Assembly: GCF_019237615.1 (NCBI RefSeq)
Contig: NZ_JAFAGT010000059.1
Location: forward strand, 1 to 64,000
From: Roseateles sp.
GTDB taxonomy: Bacteria > Pseudomonadota > Gammaproteobacteria > Burkholderiales > Burkholderiaceae_C
Length of the DNA stretch: 64,000 nt
Direction of reading: 5' to 3'
Position 1 is the stretch's first letter. Every line of letters begins with the position of its first letter. The notes below the pieces were generated by a model that was not told the origin of the DNA, ran no database searches, and was given only the letters and a program-made list of their open reading frames with translations. The position numbers and the translations under genes are program-made. This document shows positions 16,103-24,376 of this stretch, in pieces.

Positions 16103-16650
16103 GTTCGCCAGCCGCCGAGTCGCTCGTCCTCGTCATCGACTTGGAGGCGACCTGTGCCGACGACGGCAGCATTCCGCCCGAGGAGATGGAAGTGATCGAG
16201 GTGGGCGCCGTTTGGGCCACGCCTGACGGCGAGGCCATCGACACCTTCCAGCGCCTCGTGCGGCCCACGCGTAGGCCTCAGCTCACCGAGTTCTGCCGGT
16301 CGCTGACCCACATCGGGCAGGCCAGCATCGACGCCGCGTCGACCTGGCCAATGGCGGCGGCCGAGTTGGCCGCGTTCGCCCAATTGCACCACGGGCAATT
16401 CTGGGGAAGCTGGGGTGCCTATGACCGCCGTCAAATCGAGCGCGAAGGCGCCTGGCATGGCGTAGCCAATCCGCTGGCCGGGCTCCTGCACCGCAACCTC
16501 AAGGCGGAGTTCGCCAAAGCCCGCAAGATCAAGCAGGTGGGCATGGCCACCGCACTTCAGATCGTCGAGATGACGCTGCGTGGCGACCATCACCGGGCGC
16601 TTTCGGATGCGTTGAACATCGTGCGGCTACTGCCCGCCTGCTCACCTTGA
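16099..16650 (+). CDS. DEDDh-family 3'-5' exonuclease (KapD/Eri1-like)
   Basis: A 183-residue protein with exonuclease motif I LVIDLEATC (D14, E16), motif II region FWGSWGAYDRRQIERE, and motif III HRALSDALNIVRLL with the catalytic H and D. This is the RNase T/KapD-like group, acting on short RNA or single-stranded DNA. The GTG at 16099 overlaps the upstream stop. As transposon cargo beside other nuclease genes it could belong to a conflict system, but this family also has housekeeping members. Confidence 0.8.
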   Translation: MSSPAAESLVLVIDLEATCADDGSIPPEEMEVIEVGAVWATPDGEAIDTFQRLVRPTRRPQLTEFCRSLTHIGQASIDAASTWPMAAAELAAFAQLHHGQFWGSWGAYDRRQIEREGAWHGVANPLAGLLHRNLKAEFAKARKIKQVGMATALQIVEMTLRGDHHRALSDALNIVRLLPACSP

Positions 16651-16693
16651 AGGTCGCGAGTTGAGGGTCGCCGCAGCAACCGCTCCTGACCAA

Positions 16694-17443
16694 CTACCGA
16701 CCGTTAGCCTTGGGTGCCGGGCACATGAATGAGGGCGGCTCCTTGAACCAATTCTTCCAATACTCGCTCCCCATGTCCGTATGGAGCAGCGCGCCGCCCA
16801 CGATCAGAATGCCGCCGACGAGGACAAGAGCCCACGACTCCAGTTTCGGAGTCGAGAACGTCAGCCCCAGGACGGACCTCAGCCCAAACCCAACGGTGGG
16901 CGGCAAGCAAAAGAGCAGTCCCGGGATGAAGCCAACGATGGTGCTTGTGGCGTGTTGCAGGGCGTACTGCTTCCCGAACACACTCAGGCCGCACCAAAAC
17001 TCGGTCCCGCCGCGGGCATGAACCGCAATGTCACTCAACGCAGGCAAGTACGCCTGATGCGCACTCGTGGTGGCGGCTGCAGCCACCATAGCCAGAATTG
17101 CCAAGATCCAAACCTTGGCCGAAGGAAGAGCCTCGCCTCGTCGCCCGCTCGCTAACAGCCCCCCGGCGATCACAACCGCTTCCAGATAGGCCAGGCCACG
17201 CGCCCACCAATAGACCGTGTCGGCATGCAGTGCGAAGAAGTACGCGAACGCTGCCATGAGGATGGCGCCCCCGATGGCGATAGCAAATGGAATCCCAGAG
17301 CCGTCGTCTCCGGAGTCATTGCCGCGCGACTTGTGGTTATGCACATGCTTCTCATTCTTGATGACCGACACGGTGTTGCCCGTGCCGACGGCGACACCGT
17401 CGCCGCCGGTCACGTTGATGCTGTAGCTTGGGTTCTTCGCCAT
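16694..17443 (-). CDS. Membrane protein with N-terminal VTGGDGVAVGTGN repeat motif
   Basis: A 249-residue protein. Residues 8-28 (SINVTGGDGVAVGTGNTVSV) look like two turns of a short beta-solenoid; a His/Lys-rich linker (EKHVHNHK) and a GDDGSG segment follow, then about five membrane segments (starting IPFAIAIGGAILMAAFAYFF). The soluble C-terminus ends in lysine/arginine. Such a beta repeat joined to membrane helices recalls membrane effectors of defence systems, but no named family was recognised. A decayed partial copy is at 7854-8016. Transcribed alone, leftward. Confidence 0.7.
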   Translation of the reverse strand: MAKNPSYSINVTGGDGVAVGTGNTVSVIKNEKHVHNHKSRGNDSGDDGSGIPFAIAIGGAILMAAFAYFFALHADTVYWWARGLAYLEAVVIAGGLLASGRRGEALPSAKVWILAILAMVAAAATTSAHQAYLPALSDIAVHARGGTEFWCGLSVFGKQYALQHATSTIVGFIPGLLFCLPPTVGFGLRSVLGLTFSTPKLESWALVLVGGILIVGGALLHTDMGSEYWKNWFKEPPSFMCPAPKANGR

Positions 17444-17467
17444 CTTTGCCGCTCCATTGCGTGGTTA

Positions 17468-17501
17468 GTGCGCTGACCTTACCTGTCAACAATCAGCGCA
17501 C
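17468..17501. promoter_or_regulatory. Inverted repeat upstream of the membrane-protein gene
   Basis: GTGCGCTGA (17468-17476) and TCAGCGCAC (17493-17501) are exact inverted 9-mers separated by 16 bases, 25 bases upstream of the start at 17443. It may be an operator or a 5'-leader hairpin. Confidence 0.4.
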
Positions 17502-17618
17502 GGCCAGCATGCGTGGCTGGTGGCTCATGGCGTGATCCAGGTCATTTCGTGAGGCTAGAGAAAACCCCGGGGCGCATGAGCGTTGGCACGCGGACTCGGA
17601 AATTGCACCATTGGGGCC

Positions 17619-17858
17619 ATGAATGGCGTCGATGGTCGAGACACGCACATTGCTGGTGCGGAGGCCATTCCCACGGTCTCACGCTGCGTTGCAGCCGAGG
17701 CTGCGATTTGGGTCACGAGGCTCAACGGGAAGCCGCCCACCGTACGGCAGCTGCTGAGATGCCTGGCTTGGCAAGCACGCTCACCATCGCATAGGTATGC
17801 CTACGAGCGCACACAGACGGTTTGGAAAGCGATGGGGCAACTGAGGCAGCGCTATTGA
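17619..17858 (+). CDS. Stand-alone FecR N-terminal (DUF4880)-like domain
   Basis: A 79-residue frame from ATG 17619. The segment AAEAAIWVTRLNGKPPTVRQ, then CLAWQARSPSHRYAYERT and VWKAMGQLRQ, matches the pattern of the cytoplasmic anti-sigma domain at the start of FecR proteins (EAAxWxxRL, FxxWLxxxPxHxxAxxR, WxxLxxLR). No membrane segment or FecR domain follows, so it is either a remnant or a free-standing domain. The ribosome site is poor. Confidence 0.5.
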   Translation: MNGVDGRDTHIAGAEAIPTVSRCVAAEAAIWVTRLNGKPPTVRQLLRCLAWQARSPSHRYAYERTQTVWKAMGQLRQRY

Positions 17859-17860
17859 GG

Positions 17861-17986
17861 GGAACGGTCGCCCGGAGTCGAACCGGGATTTCCGGCGTTG
17901 GTACGATGAGGGGCCACCCTTTCATCGCCAGCCACCCTCAGCAGGTGGCATTCGCGCCGACGCTCTATCCGTTGAGCTACGCCGCC
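17861..17986 (-). tRNA. tRNA-like relic with an insertion in the anticodon arm
   Basis: On the minus strand the 5' part (GGCGGCGTAGCTCAACGGAT, then AGAGCGTCGGC) matches the acceptor/D-arm region of a tRNA-Arg. The 3' part has a perfect T arm: CCCGG TTCGACT CCGGG (17887-17871). Between them about 60 extra bases separate the complementary halves TCGGC and GCCGG of an anticodon stem and fold into two hairpins. The acceptor ends (GGCGGCG and CGACCGT) pair poorly and there is no clear CCA. It is probably a non-functional or chimeric tRNA, possibly an old attachment site; an unusual structured RNA is the alternative. Confidence 0.5.
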
Positions 17987-17991
17987 AAAAG

Positions 17992-18474
17992 CTACTTTCC
18001 GCCTGCGATCACCTTCAGCGGCTTTTTCCGCGTGATGGTCGCCATGCGCTCGGCCTCACGCTTCGCACGCTCAGCAATCTTCTCCTCGGCGAAGGGCCTC
18101 ACCTTTTCGATCAGCCCTGACAGGTCGTATTCGTTGGGCAAGTTGTCTCCCACACCTGCCTTCCGGTAGATGCGTTTGATGTACCCCCAGCGCTCCATTT
18201 CCTCAATGCGCTTCTGGATCGTCCGGGGGTGGACGCCGATTGCGAGTGCCAAGGACTTCTTGGTACGGAATGGGTTGCTGCCCGGGTTCCACCAGTTGCC
18301 GGCCAGGTGCAGCAGGATGTTGATGTCGAGCGGCGACAGTTGAAGCGCTTGCTGCCGCTCGAAGATGACGTTCGGAAACGAGGTCCAGCCGGACTCGGCA
18401 AGAGTCTTGGTCCACTTCGCGGCCACCTTCTTGTCTGTGGGCGCTGCTTCTGGTTTGGGGCTCGTCGCTGTCAT
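17992..18474 (-). CDS. Helix-turn-helix DNA-binding protein (transposon-borne)
   Basis: A 160-residue protein with a winged-helix region at about 50-115: LQLSPLDINILLHLAGNWW, then KKSLALAIGVHPRTIQKRIE, then MERWGYIKRIYR. This resembles helix-turn-helix domains of plasmid replication or phage regulatory proteins. The C-terminus is lysine/arginine-rich. The ATG at 18474 is preferred to an in-frame start at 18561. It lies between the tRNA-like relic and the large protein at 18762, all on the minus strand. Confidence 0.7.
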   Translation of the reverse strand: MTATSPKPEAAPTDKKVAAKWTKTLAESGWTSFPNVIFERQQALQLSPLDINILLHLAGNWWNPGSNPFRTKKSLALAIGVHPRTIQKRIEEMERWGYIKRIYRKAGVGDNLPNEYDLSGLIEKVRPFAEEKIAERAKREAERMATITRKKPLKVIAGGK

Positions 18475-18549
18475 GTTGTTGCTGCCTTTGCCGTCCTGGT
18501 CGCCAGTATGGGTTCCAAGACGCCGAATGCGGCCACTTACGAACCGTAC

Positions 18550-18684
18550 GGGGGAGGGCACTCAGGGCCTCCCCCGCTGTATTTATTGGATCTGTGCGTA
18601 GGCATCTGCTCGTGCAACGTTTTCCTTGCCATCGTCTTCTTTGGGAGGCATTCAGGGCGCCCCACGGGAGGCATTGTGGGCGCC
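18550..18684. repeat. Imperfect GGGAGGCATT-type direct repeats and GC hairpin
   Basis: GGGAGGCATTCAGGGCGCC (18643-18661) and GGGAGGCATTGTGGGCGCC (18666-18684) are direct repeats with a 23-bp period; a third, diverged copy (GGGAGGGCACTCAGGGC) begins at 18552. The third copy also forms the hairpin GGGGGAGG (18550-18557) / CCTCCCCC (18568-18575). The stretch separates the HTH gene from the 574-residue gene and may hold binding sites for the HTH protein. Confidence 0.5.
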
Positions 18685-18761
18685 GGGGCGGGGCACGAAG
18701 ACCGCCCCCCGGGCGCCCCGGATGCCGCCCCGTCTTTGAAATTGAGGGGGACTCCTTCGAC

Positions 18762-20486
18762 TCACAGGCCCATGAGCGTCTCCATGAGCCATGCCTGGAG
18801 ACCTTCTCGTTCTGAGTTGAGCAGTTCATGCATCGCGGAAAGTGTCGTCGGAGCGTGGCCGGCCCGGCGTGCTTCAACCGCCGCGACGAAGTCTTTGGAA
18901 ACCAGCTCCAGTAGACCGGGAAAGGCCCCCTGGACCGTTGAAGTCCAGTCGTCGTAGTGCACCGCCACAAACGGCTCCGATTCGATTACCGCCAGCGCAT
19001 CGCAGCGTTGCGCGCCCTGCAAGTCGAACACGGCCACGCGACGCGGTCGCCCCGTCCCGTCCGGTGCCGCCACGAAAAGGTATTGGTCAATCACGCCGTC
19101 CTCATCGGCCAACAAATTGACCGGGATCGTCCACCCATCATCCTCAGCCGCCGTCAACAGATTCGCCTCCAGGCCAGGCACGGCGGTCAAGGCTTCGACC
19201 ACGTCCTTCAGGAAGGCTGGCATCGCTGGCCGTCCATCGGCCTTGAGCGCCTGAGCGACCTCCAGGGGTCGTATCCGCTGGCTTGACCCCGGCTCCCCCA
19301 GGGCGCCAGCCGGAATGGGGCCTGCCGCGCTCCTGGACGCTATGGCCGCCGTGCCCGTCGCCTGGATCTTCCGCGAGCCCCAAATGTGCTTGTCGGCGAG
19401 ATCGGGGAATCGGTGCCCGCCTGGCAGGCTTCGATGCCTGGCGGCCAGGCGATGACCGGCATCGCGCTCAACAAGCGGCAGATGTTTGGCATCTTCGGCC
19501 TGCCGCTGCGATCGCACAGCTGGCTGTGTTGGCTCGGCGGCCCCAACCTGGCGCCGCGGTTTGCCTGGGCCCGACAGGCGGTACTCCAGCGACCGAAACT
19601 TGAAGGGCCATTCACATTGCCGCAGGCTGAAGACCACGAAGGTCGCCTCCGCCCGATCACCACGAGGCAACCACTTGCCGGCGGCGGTCAGGACCGTCCG
19701 CCCTTGGAACGGAAAGCTCGTCTTGGGATGAACACCATGAGGCGCGCCCGTTGTCGACGCCAGCAGGCAGGAGGTGCCCACCTGCAAGGCCGCCCGCCAT
19801 GCGACCTCGCTGGTCGCCATCCGGCCGATGTCGACAGCCGAAGCCGCAGATACGCCCTCGGCCAGCGTCAGATGCAAATGCTTGCGGGACGCCCCGAAGA
19901 CCGACTTCGTGAGCAAGCTGTCCCGGCTCAGCGGCGGCGTGAACAGGCGCGTCAACAAGCTGCTCGACGACCCGAAATAGAAGCGGACCAGCTCCATGCA
20001 GGGCACGACCACTTCCCTGCCGTCCGGCAGCGCCACCGCAAGGCAATAGGCGTGGGTGTTGTTCAGGTGCCAGGGGTGGTGCTCCAGCGGGAGCAGGAAT
20101 CCCCCATCGCGGCTCAGCCCAGCCTTCACCAAATCCGACGTGTCGTCACCGACATCGAGGTCGAACGTCTCGACCTGGTAGTCGGGGGCGAGGTAGGGCC
20201 GCTGGTCGCGCCAGATGTCGCCGACGCGCAGCAGGGTCAGCGTGCCGACGGAAACCCAGCATTTGCGCTGCCACGCCGCTGGGGCCGTGCTGCTGGCGCT
20301 GAGCAGCACTGAGGGATCGTCCTCAAAGCCGCTGGCGGTGACCCGCGACAGGTAAACGAGGACCGAAGGTTGCCGGCGGCGGACCATGCGGTCCGGGAAG
20401 GCGATCTCCCCAAACCAGTCAATACGCCAGCAGCTGTCGCCGCGTGGGAAGGCCGAGATCGTGACGTCAGGAAGATCCGCGGACAC
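18762..20486 (-). CDS. Large transposon-borne protein, possibly TnsE-like
   Basis: A 574-residue soluble protein. The N-terminal half is beta-rich and contains VVVPCMELVRFYFGSSSSLL and, later, FVVFSLRQCEWPF. The middle (about 320-400) is a proline/alanine/glutamine-rich linker. The last 150 residues form a compact alpha/beta domain (RRVAVFDLQGAQRC). Its position at the right end of a Tni element, size near 540-570 and two-domain layout recall TnsE, the DNA-binding target-site protein of Tn7. I cannot confirm that by motif, so it is an inference. The linker composition leaves a compensated frameshift possible. Confidence 0.5.
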   Translation of the reverse strand: MSADLPDVTISAFPRGDSCWRIDWFGEIAFPDRMVRRRQPSVLVYLSRVTASGFEDDPSVLLSASSTAPAAWQRKCWVSVGTLTLLRVGDIWRDQRPYLAPDYQVETFDLDVGDDTSDLVKAGLSRDGGFLLPLEHHPWHLNNTHAYCLAVALPDGREVVVPCMELVRFYFGSSSSLLTRLFTPPLSRDSLLTKSVFGASRKHLHLTLAEGVSAASAVDIGRMATSEVAWRAALQVGTSCLLASTTGAPHGVHPKTSFPFQGRTVLTAAGKWLPRGDRAEATFVVFSLRQCEWPFKFRSLEYRLSGPGKPRRQVGAAEPTQPAVRSQRQAEDAKHLPLVERDAGHRLAARHRSLPGGHRFPDLADKHIWGSRKIQATGTAAIASRSAAGPIPAGALGEPGSSQRIRPLEVAQALKADGRPAMPAFLKDVVEALTAVPGLEANLLTAAEDDGWTIPVNLLADEDGVIDQYLFVAAPDGTGRPRRVAVFDLQGAQRCDALAVIESEPFVAVHYDDWTSTVQGAFPGLLELVSKDFVAAVEARRAGHAPTTLSAMHELLNSEREGLQAWLMETLMGL

Positions 20487-20558
20487 GTTGGCCGTGAGCG
20501 CTGGCTACTTGGCCAGCGCCGGATGGAGTCGAAAAACAGCAGGGGAGATGAGCATCAG

Positions 20559-20614
20559 CTTCGCTATTTTCTCATCCACTTCGCTATTTTCTCATTTACT
20601 TCGCTTCACTGACA
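20559..20614. repeat. Right terminal repeats of the transposon
   Basis: CTTCGCTATTTTCTCAT occurs at 20559-20575 and 20579-20595, exactly 20 bases apart, and a partial third copy (CTTCGCT) starts at 20599. On the minus strand the end reads TGTCAGTGAAGCGAAGTAA. Repeated sites behind a TGT terminus are the layout of Tn7/Tn5053-type ends. The last 19 bases (20596-20614) are also the last lipA codons and stop. Confidence 0.6.
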
Positions 20615-21564
20615 GGGTTCAGCGCCGCGTGGGCCTGCTGGTCCGCGTGGTAGCTGGAGCGCACCATCGCACCCACGGCCGCGTGCGTGAAGCCCAGCTC
20701 GTAGGCTTCCTTCTCGAACTGCTTGAAGGCGTCCGGCGTCACGTAGCGGCGCACCGGCAGGTGGTGGCCGGACGGCGCCAGGTACTGGCCGATGGTGATC
20801 ATGTCGATGTCATGCGCGCGCATGTCGCGCATGACCTGGCGGATCTCGTCGTCCGTCTCGCCCAGGCCCACCATGATGCCGCTCTTCGTCGGCACGCCCG
20901 GCACTTCCTGCTTGAAGCGCTTCAGCAGGTCCAGGCTGAACTGGTAGTCCGAGCCCGGGCGTGCCTCCTTGTACAGGCGCGGCGCGGTCTCGAGGTTGTG
21001 GTTCATCACGTCCGGCGGCGCGGCCTTCAGGATGTTCAGCGCGCGGTCGGCGCGGCCGCGGAAGTCAGGCACCAGCACCTCGATCTGCGTCGTGGGGCTG
21101 AGTTCGCGGACGCGCGTGATGCACTCGGCGAAATGGCCGGCGCCGCCGTCCTTCAGGTCGTCGCGGTCCACGCTGGTGATGACGACGTACTTCAGCTTCA
21201 GCGCCGCGATGGTCTTGGCCAGGTTCAGCGGCTCGTTGACGTCCAGCGGGTCGGGGCGGCCATGGCCCACGTCGCAGAACGGGCATCGGCGCGTGCACTT
21301 GTCGCCCATGATCATGAAGGTGGCCGTGCCCTTGCCGAAGCATTCGCCGATGTTCGGGCAACTGGCCTCCTCGCAGACCGTGTGCAGCTTGTGCTCGCGC
21401 AGGATCTGCTTGATCTCGTAGAAGCGCGTGCTCGGCGAGCCGGCCTTGACGCGGATCCAGTCGGGCTTCTTCAACACCTCGGCCGGCACGATCTTGATGG
21501 GGATGCGCGAGGTCTTGGCCTCGGCTTTTTGCTTGACGCTGGGGTCGTAGGTCGTGTCGGTCAT
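20596..21564 (-). CDS. lipA: Lipoyl synthase
   Basis: A 322-residue radical-SAM enzyme that inserts two sulfurs into octanoyl groups on the lipoyl domains of 2-oxoacid dehydrogenases and the glycine cleavage H protein. The auxiliary cluster motif [12 protein letters not shown] and the radical-SAM motif CTRRCPFC are present. It is separated from lipB by a single base, forming the usual pair. The last residues, NPVSEAK, appear to be encoded by the transposon end; the conserved catalytic serine of the RSSYHAD motif lies before this and is kept, so activity should be retained. Confidence 0.95.
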   Translation of the reverse strand: MTDTTYDPSVKQKAEAKTSRIPIKIVPAEVLKKPDWIRVKAGSPSTRFYEIKQILREHKLHTVCEEASCPNIGECFGKGTATFMIMGDKCTRRCPFCDVGHGRPDPLDVNEPLNLAKTIAALKLKYVVITSVDRDDLKDGGAGHFAECITRVRELSPTTQIEVLVPDFRGRADRALNILKAAPPDVMNHNLETAPRLYKEARPGSDYQFSLDLLKRFKQEVPGVPTKSGIMVGLGETDDEIRQVMRDMRAHDIDMITIGQYLAPSGHHLPVRRYVTPDAFKQFEKEAYELGFTHAAVGAMVRSSYHADQQAHAALNPVSEAK

Positions 21565-21565
21565 G

Positions 21566-22234
21566 TCAGGGAGTGAGCTGGGCAGTCAGGCGCTCTGCGA
21601 GTCGCCCGGCGGCCGTGGACCAGTCGGTGGAAACCCCGATTTTATCGAGTGAGGTGGTGTCCAGGCCTTCGTAACCGCAAGGGTTGATGCGCAGGAAGGG
21701 TTCCAGGTCCATCGCGACATTGAGCGCAAGGCCGTGGTAGGTGCAGTGGCGACTGACCTTGATGCCCAGCGCGGCGATCTTGGCCAGGCCCCGGAAGGTG
21801 TCCGCCGGGTCGGCCGGGCCGGCCAGCGCCGCGTGGCCGCTGGGGTCGGCCGAGCGCACATAGATGCCCGGTGCGCCGCCCACGCGCAGCCCGGTCACGC
21901 CATAGCTGTCCAGCGTCTGGATGAGGGCAGTCTCCAGGCGGAACACGTATTCCTTGACGAAGATGCCCAGGCGCCGCAGGTCGACGAGCGGATAGGCCGT
22001 CACTTGCCCGGGGCCGTGGTAGGTCACCTGGCCGCCGCGTTCGGTGGCGACGACCGGGATGTCGCCCGGCAACAGCAGGTGCTCGGGCCGGCCGGCCAGG
22101 CCCTGCGTGAAGGTGGGCGGGTGCTCGCACAGCCACAGCTCGTCGGGCGTGTCGGCGTCTCGCGAGGCCGTGAAGGCGCGCATGGCCTCCAGCGTGGGCA
22201 GGTATTCGACCCGCCCGAGGGTCTTGACGATCAT
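21566..22234 (-). CDS. lipB: Octanoyl-[ACP]:protein N-octanoyltransferase
   Basis: A 222-residue LipB that moves the octanoyl group from acyl carrier protein to lipoyl domains, the step before LipA. The family motifs [20 protein letters not shown] and the catalytic NPCGYEG cysteine and lysine region ([17 protein letters not shown]) are intact. The ATG at 22234 begins [11 protein letters not shown] and is preferred to a longer frame. Cotranscribed with lipA. Confidence 0.95.
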   Translation of the reverse strand: MIVKTLGRVEYLPTLEAMRAFTASRDADTPDELWLCEHPPTFTQGLAGRPEHLLLPGDIPVVATERGGQVTYHGPGQVTAYPLVDLRRLGIFVKEYVFRLETALIQTLDSYGVTGLRVGGAPGIYVRSADPSGHAALAGPADPADTFRGLAKIAALGIKVSRHCTYHGLALNVAMDLEPFLRINPCGYEGLDTTSLDKIGVSTDWSTAAGRLAERLTAQLTP

Positions 22235-22289
22235 GCAGGCATCATAGGCAGACGCCGCAAGCCCTTGCAGCACCCGAGGAGCCGCCCCG

Positions 22290-22919
22290 ATGAAGACGCT
22301 GCTGATCGCCGCCCTGCTGCTTGCCGCCTCGCTGGCCGGGGCCGCGCCGCTGTCCGACGCGCTGGCCGCCTACGACGCGGGCGACCTGAAGGCAGCGGCC
22401 CGGGGCTTCGCCGAGTCGGCCCGACGCGGCGAGGCACTGGGCCAGTTCAACCTGGCGATGATGCATCTGCGCCGGGAGCTGCCCGGCGCCAGTGACGCCA
22501 GGGCCTGGCAGCTGCTGCGGCGCGCGGCAGCCAGCAAGCTGGCGCTGGCCGAGAACGCGCTGGGCGAGATGATCGAGCAGGGCCGCCATGGCAGGCCCGA
22601 TGCCAGGGTCGCCTGCGGCTGGTTCGAGCAGGCCGCCGAGCATGGCGATGGCGACGGCGCGCTGGCCGTCGCGACTTGCTACTACCTGGGCCGCGGCCGC
22701 GCGCAGGACATGGCCCGGGCCAATCTCTGGTATCTGGAGGCCGCCAAGGCCGGCGACGTCGGCGCCCAATACCTGGTCGCGTCGATGTTCGAAACGGGGT
22801 TGGGCGTGGCGGCGGACGAGCGGCTGGCGCGCTACTGGTACGACGTCGCGGCGAGGAACGGCGACGAAGCGGCCAAGGCCAAGCTCAAGGCCATGCAAGC
22901 CGCCGACGCTTCGAGCTGA
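22290..22919 (+). CDS. Secreted Sel1-repeat protein
   Basis: A 209-residue protein with a signal peptide ([19 protein letters not shown]) followed by Sel1-type tetratricopeptide repeats; clear repeat units are [39 protein letters not shown] and [13 protein letters not shown]. Such proteins act as periplasmic scaffolds. It is transcribed opposite to lipB and converges with ybeD one base away. Confidence 0.8.
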   Translation: MKTLLIAALLLAASLAGAAPLSDALAAYDAGDLKAAARGFAESARRGEALGQFNLAMMHLRRELPGASDARAWQLLRRAAASKLALAENALGEMIEQGRHGRPDARVACGWFEQAAEHGDGDGALAVATCYYLGRGRAQDMARANLWYLEAAKAGDVGAQYLVASMFETGLGVAADERLARYWYDVAARNGDEAAKAKLKAMQAADASS

Positions 22920-23204
22920 TCAGAGCACCACCTTGACCATGGGATGGGTGGTCAGCGTGCGGTAGATCTCGTCGAGCTGCTCTCGGCTGGTGGCCGTGAT
23001 GGTGATCGTCAGCCCCAGGTAGTTGCCACCCTTGCTCGGGCGATGCTCGATGGAGGAGGCGTCGAAGGCGGGATCGAACTGCAGCGCCACGGCGGTGATG
23101 GCTTCGACGAAGCCCTCCACATGCGCGCCCATCACCTTGATGGGGAAGCGCGACGGGTACTCGATGAGCGACTGCTCGGGCGGGATGTCGGGCGGCAGGT
23201 TCAT
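22920..23204 (-). CDS. ybeD: YbeD/DUF493-family protein
   Basis: A 94-residue protein of the DUF493 family, a small ferredoxin-like (ACT-type) fold usually encoded between the D-Ala-D-Ala carboxypeptidase and lipB, as here. YPSRFPIKVMG and NYLGLTITITATSREQLD are characteristic. The start ATG 23204 has GAGG upstream; a GTG at 23225 overlapping the previous stop is an alternative. Function unknown. Confidence 0.85.
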   Translation of the reverse strand: MNLPPDIPPEQSLIEYPSRFPIKVMGAHVEGFVEAITAVALQFDPAFDASSIEHRPSKGGNYLGLTITITATSREQLDEIYRTLTTHPMVKVVL

Positions 23205-23221
23205 GGCGCGGTCCTCGCGGC

Positions 23222-24367
23222 TCACTTGATCCAGAGGCGGATGGCGTCGAACGCGCGGCCGAAGATGCCGGCTACCGGCACGGCGTCCTGCACGATCAGT
23301 GGCACTTCGGCCACCGCCACGCCGGCCGTCGTCGTCACGCGCAGCGTGCCGACGCGCTGGCCCTTGTTCAGCGGCGCCACCAGCGGGTCGGTGCGCTCGA
23401 CCTGGGTCTGCAGCTTGGCCGCGTCGCCATGCGGCACGGCGACGAACACCGCGTCGGCCGCGCCCAGCTTGGCCTCCTTGACCTCGCCCTTCCAGACCGG
23501 CACTGTCGCGATAGCCTTGCCGGCGTCGAAGATCTTGACCGCGTCGAAGGCCGTGTAGCCCCAGTTCAGCAGCTTCTGGCTCTCGCTGGCGCGCGCTTCC
23601 TTGGAGGACGTGCCCATGACGATGGACAGCAGGCGACGCTTGCCGTTGGGGAAGTCGCGGTTGGCGCTGGCGACCAGGCAGTAGCCTGCGGCGTCGGTGT
23701 AGCCGGTCTTCATGCCGTCCACCGTCGGGTCGCGACGCAGCAGCAGGTTGCGGTTGTCCTGGCGGATCTTGTTGTAGGTGTAGTCGCGCTGCGAGTAGTA
23801 GGCGTAGTACTCGGGGAAGTCGGTGATGATGTGGGCGCCGATGATCGCGATGTCGCGCGCGCTGGCCTTGTGGCCGGGCTCGCTCATCCCGGTCACGTTC
23901 TTGAACTCGGTGTTCTTCAGGCCCCAGGCCTGGGCCTGGCGGTTCATCAGCTGCACGAAGTTCTCGACCGTGCCGGCCACGCCCTCGGCCAGCGCCACGG
24001 CGGCGTCGTTGCCGCTCTGGATGATGAGGCCGCGCAGCAGCTCGTCGACCTTGGGCGTCATCGTCGTGTCGATGAACATCAGCGAGGGGTCGCCCTTGCG
24101 CTCGTCCCAGGCGCGCTTGGACACGGGCAGCGCCTGCTCCAGCGTCAGCTTCTTATCGCGCAGCGCGCCGAAGACGACATAGGCCGTCATCAGCTTGGTG
24201 AGGGACGCCGGGTCCTGCGGCGCATCGGCATCGCGCTCGGCCAGCGTCTTGTGCGCGGTCAGGTCGATCAGCACGTAGTTGCGCGCGGCGACCTCGGGCG
24301 GCAGCGGGGCCTGGGCCTGGGCAGTCAGCGAAAGCGCGGCGAGGAGGGTGGCGAGGATTCGTTTCAT
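23222..24367 (-). CDS. dacC: D-alanyl-D-alanine carboxypeptidase (penicillin-binding protein 5/6 type)
   Basis: A 381-residue S11-family DD-carboxypeptidase that trims the terminal D-alanine of peptidoglycan stem peptides. It has a cleavable signal peptide (first 20 residues ending AQA), the SxxK motif SLTK at 55-58 with the nucleophile S55, the SGN motif (IIQSGNDAAV) and KTG (MKTGYTDAAG). The C-terminal beta domain ends in an amphipathic helix (FDAIRLWIK) that attaches to the inner membrane. dacA would be an equal name. Confidence 0.9.
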   Translation of the reverse strand: MKRILATLLAALSLTAQAQAPLPPEVAARNYVLIDLTAHKTLAERDADAPQDPASLTKLMTAYVVFGALRDKKLTLEQALPVSKRAWDERKGDPSLMFIDTTMTPKVDELLRGLIIQSGNDAAVALAEGVAGTVENFVQLMNRQAQAWGLKNTEFKNVTGMSEPGHKASARDIAIIGAHIITDFPEYYAYYSQRDYTYNKIRQDNRNLLLRRDPTVDGMKTGYTDAAGYCLVASANRDFPNGKRRLLSIVMGTSSKEARASESQKLLNWGYTAFDAVKIFDAGKAIATVPVWKGEVKEAKLGAADAVFVAVPHGDAAKLQTQVERTDPLVAPLNKGQRVGTLRVTTTAGVAVAEVPLIVQDAVPVAGIFGRAFDAIRLWIK

Positions 24368-24376
24368 CGGATCAGT

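Larger units (their letters stand above)
1..20614. mobile_element. Tn7/Tn5053-like (Tni-type) transposon, right-hand part with cargo
   Basis: The block runs from the disrupted tniA through tniB and tniQ and a cargo of conflict-type genes to a terminal structure at 20559-20614. Read inward from 20614 the end begins TGTCAGTGAAGCGAAG and carries two full copies of a 17-bp repeat at a 20-bp period, as expected of TniA/TnsB binding sites. Housekeeping genes (lipA, lipB) begin immediately beyond. The left end and most of tniA are outside the window. The right boundary is inferred from the TGT...ACA rule for this transposon class and from the gene-content change; a target duplication could not be checked because only one end is visible. 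Confidence 0.6.
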
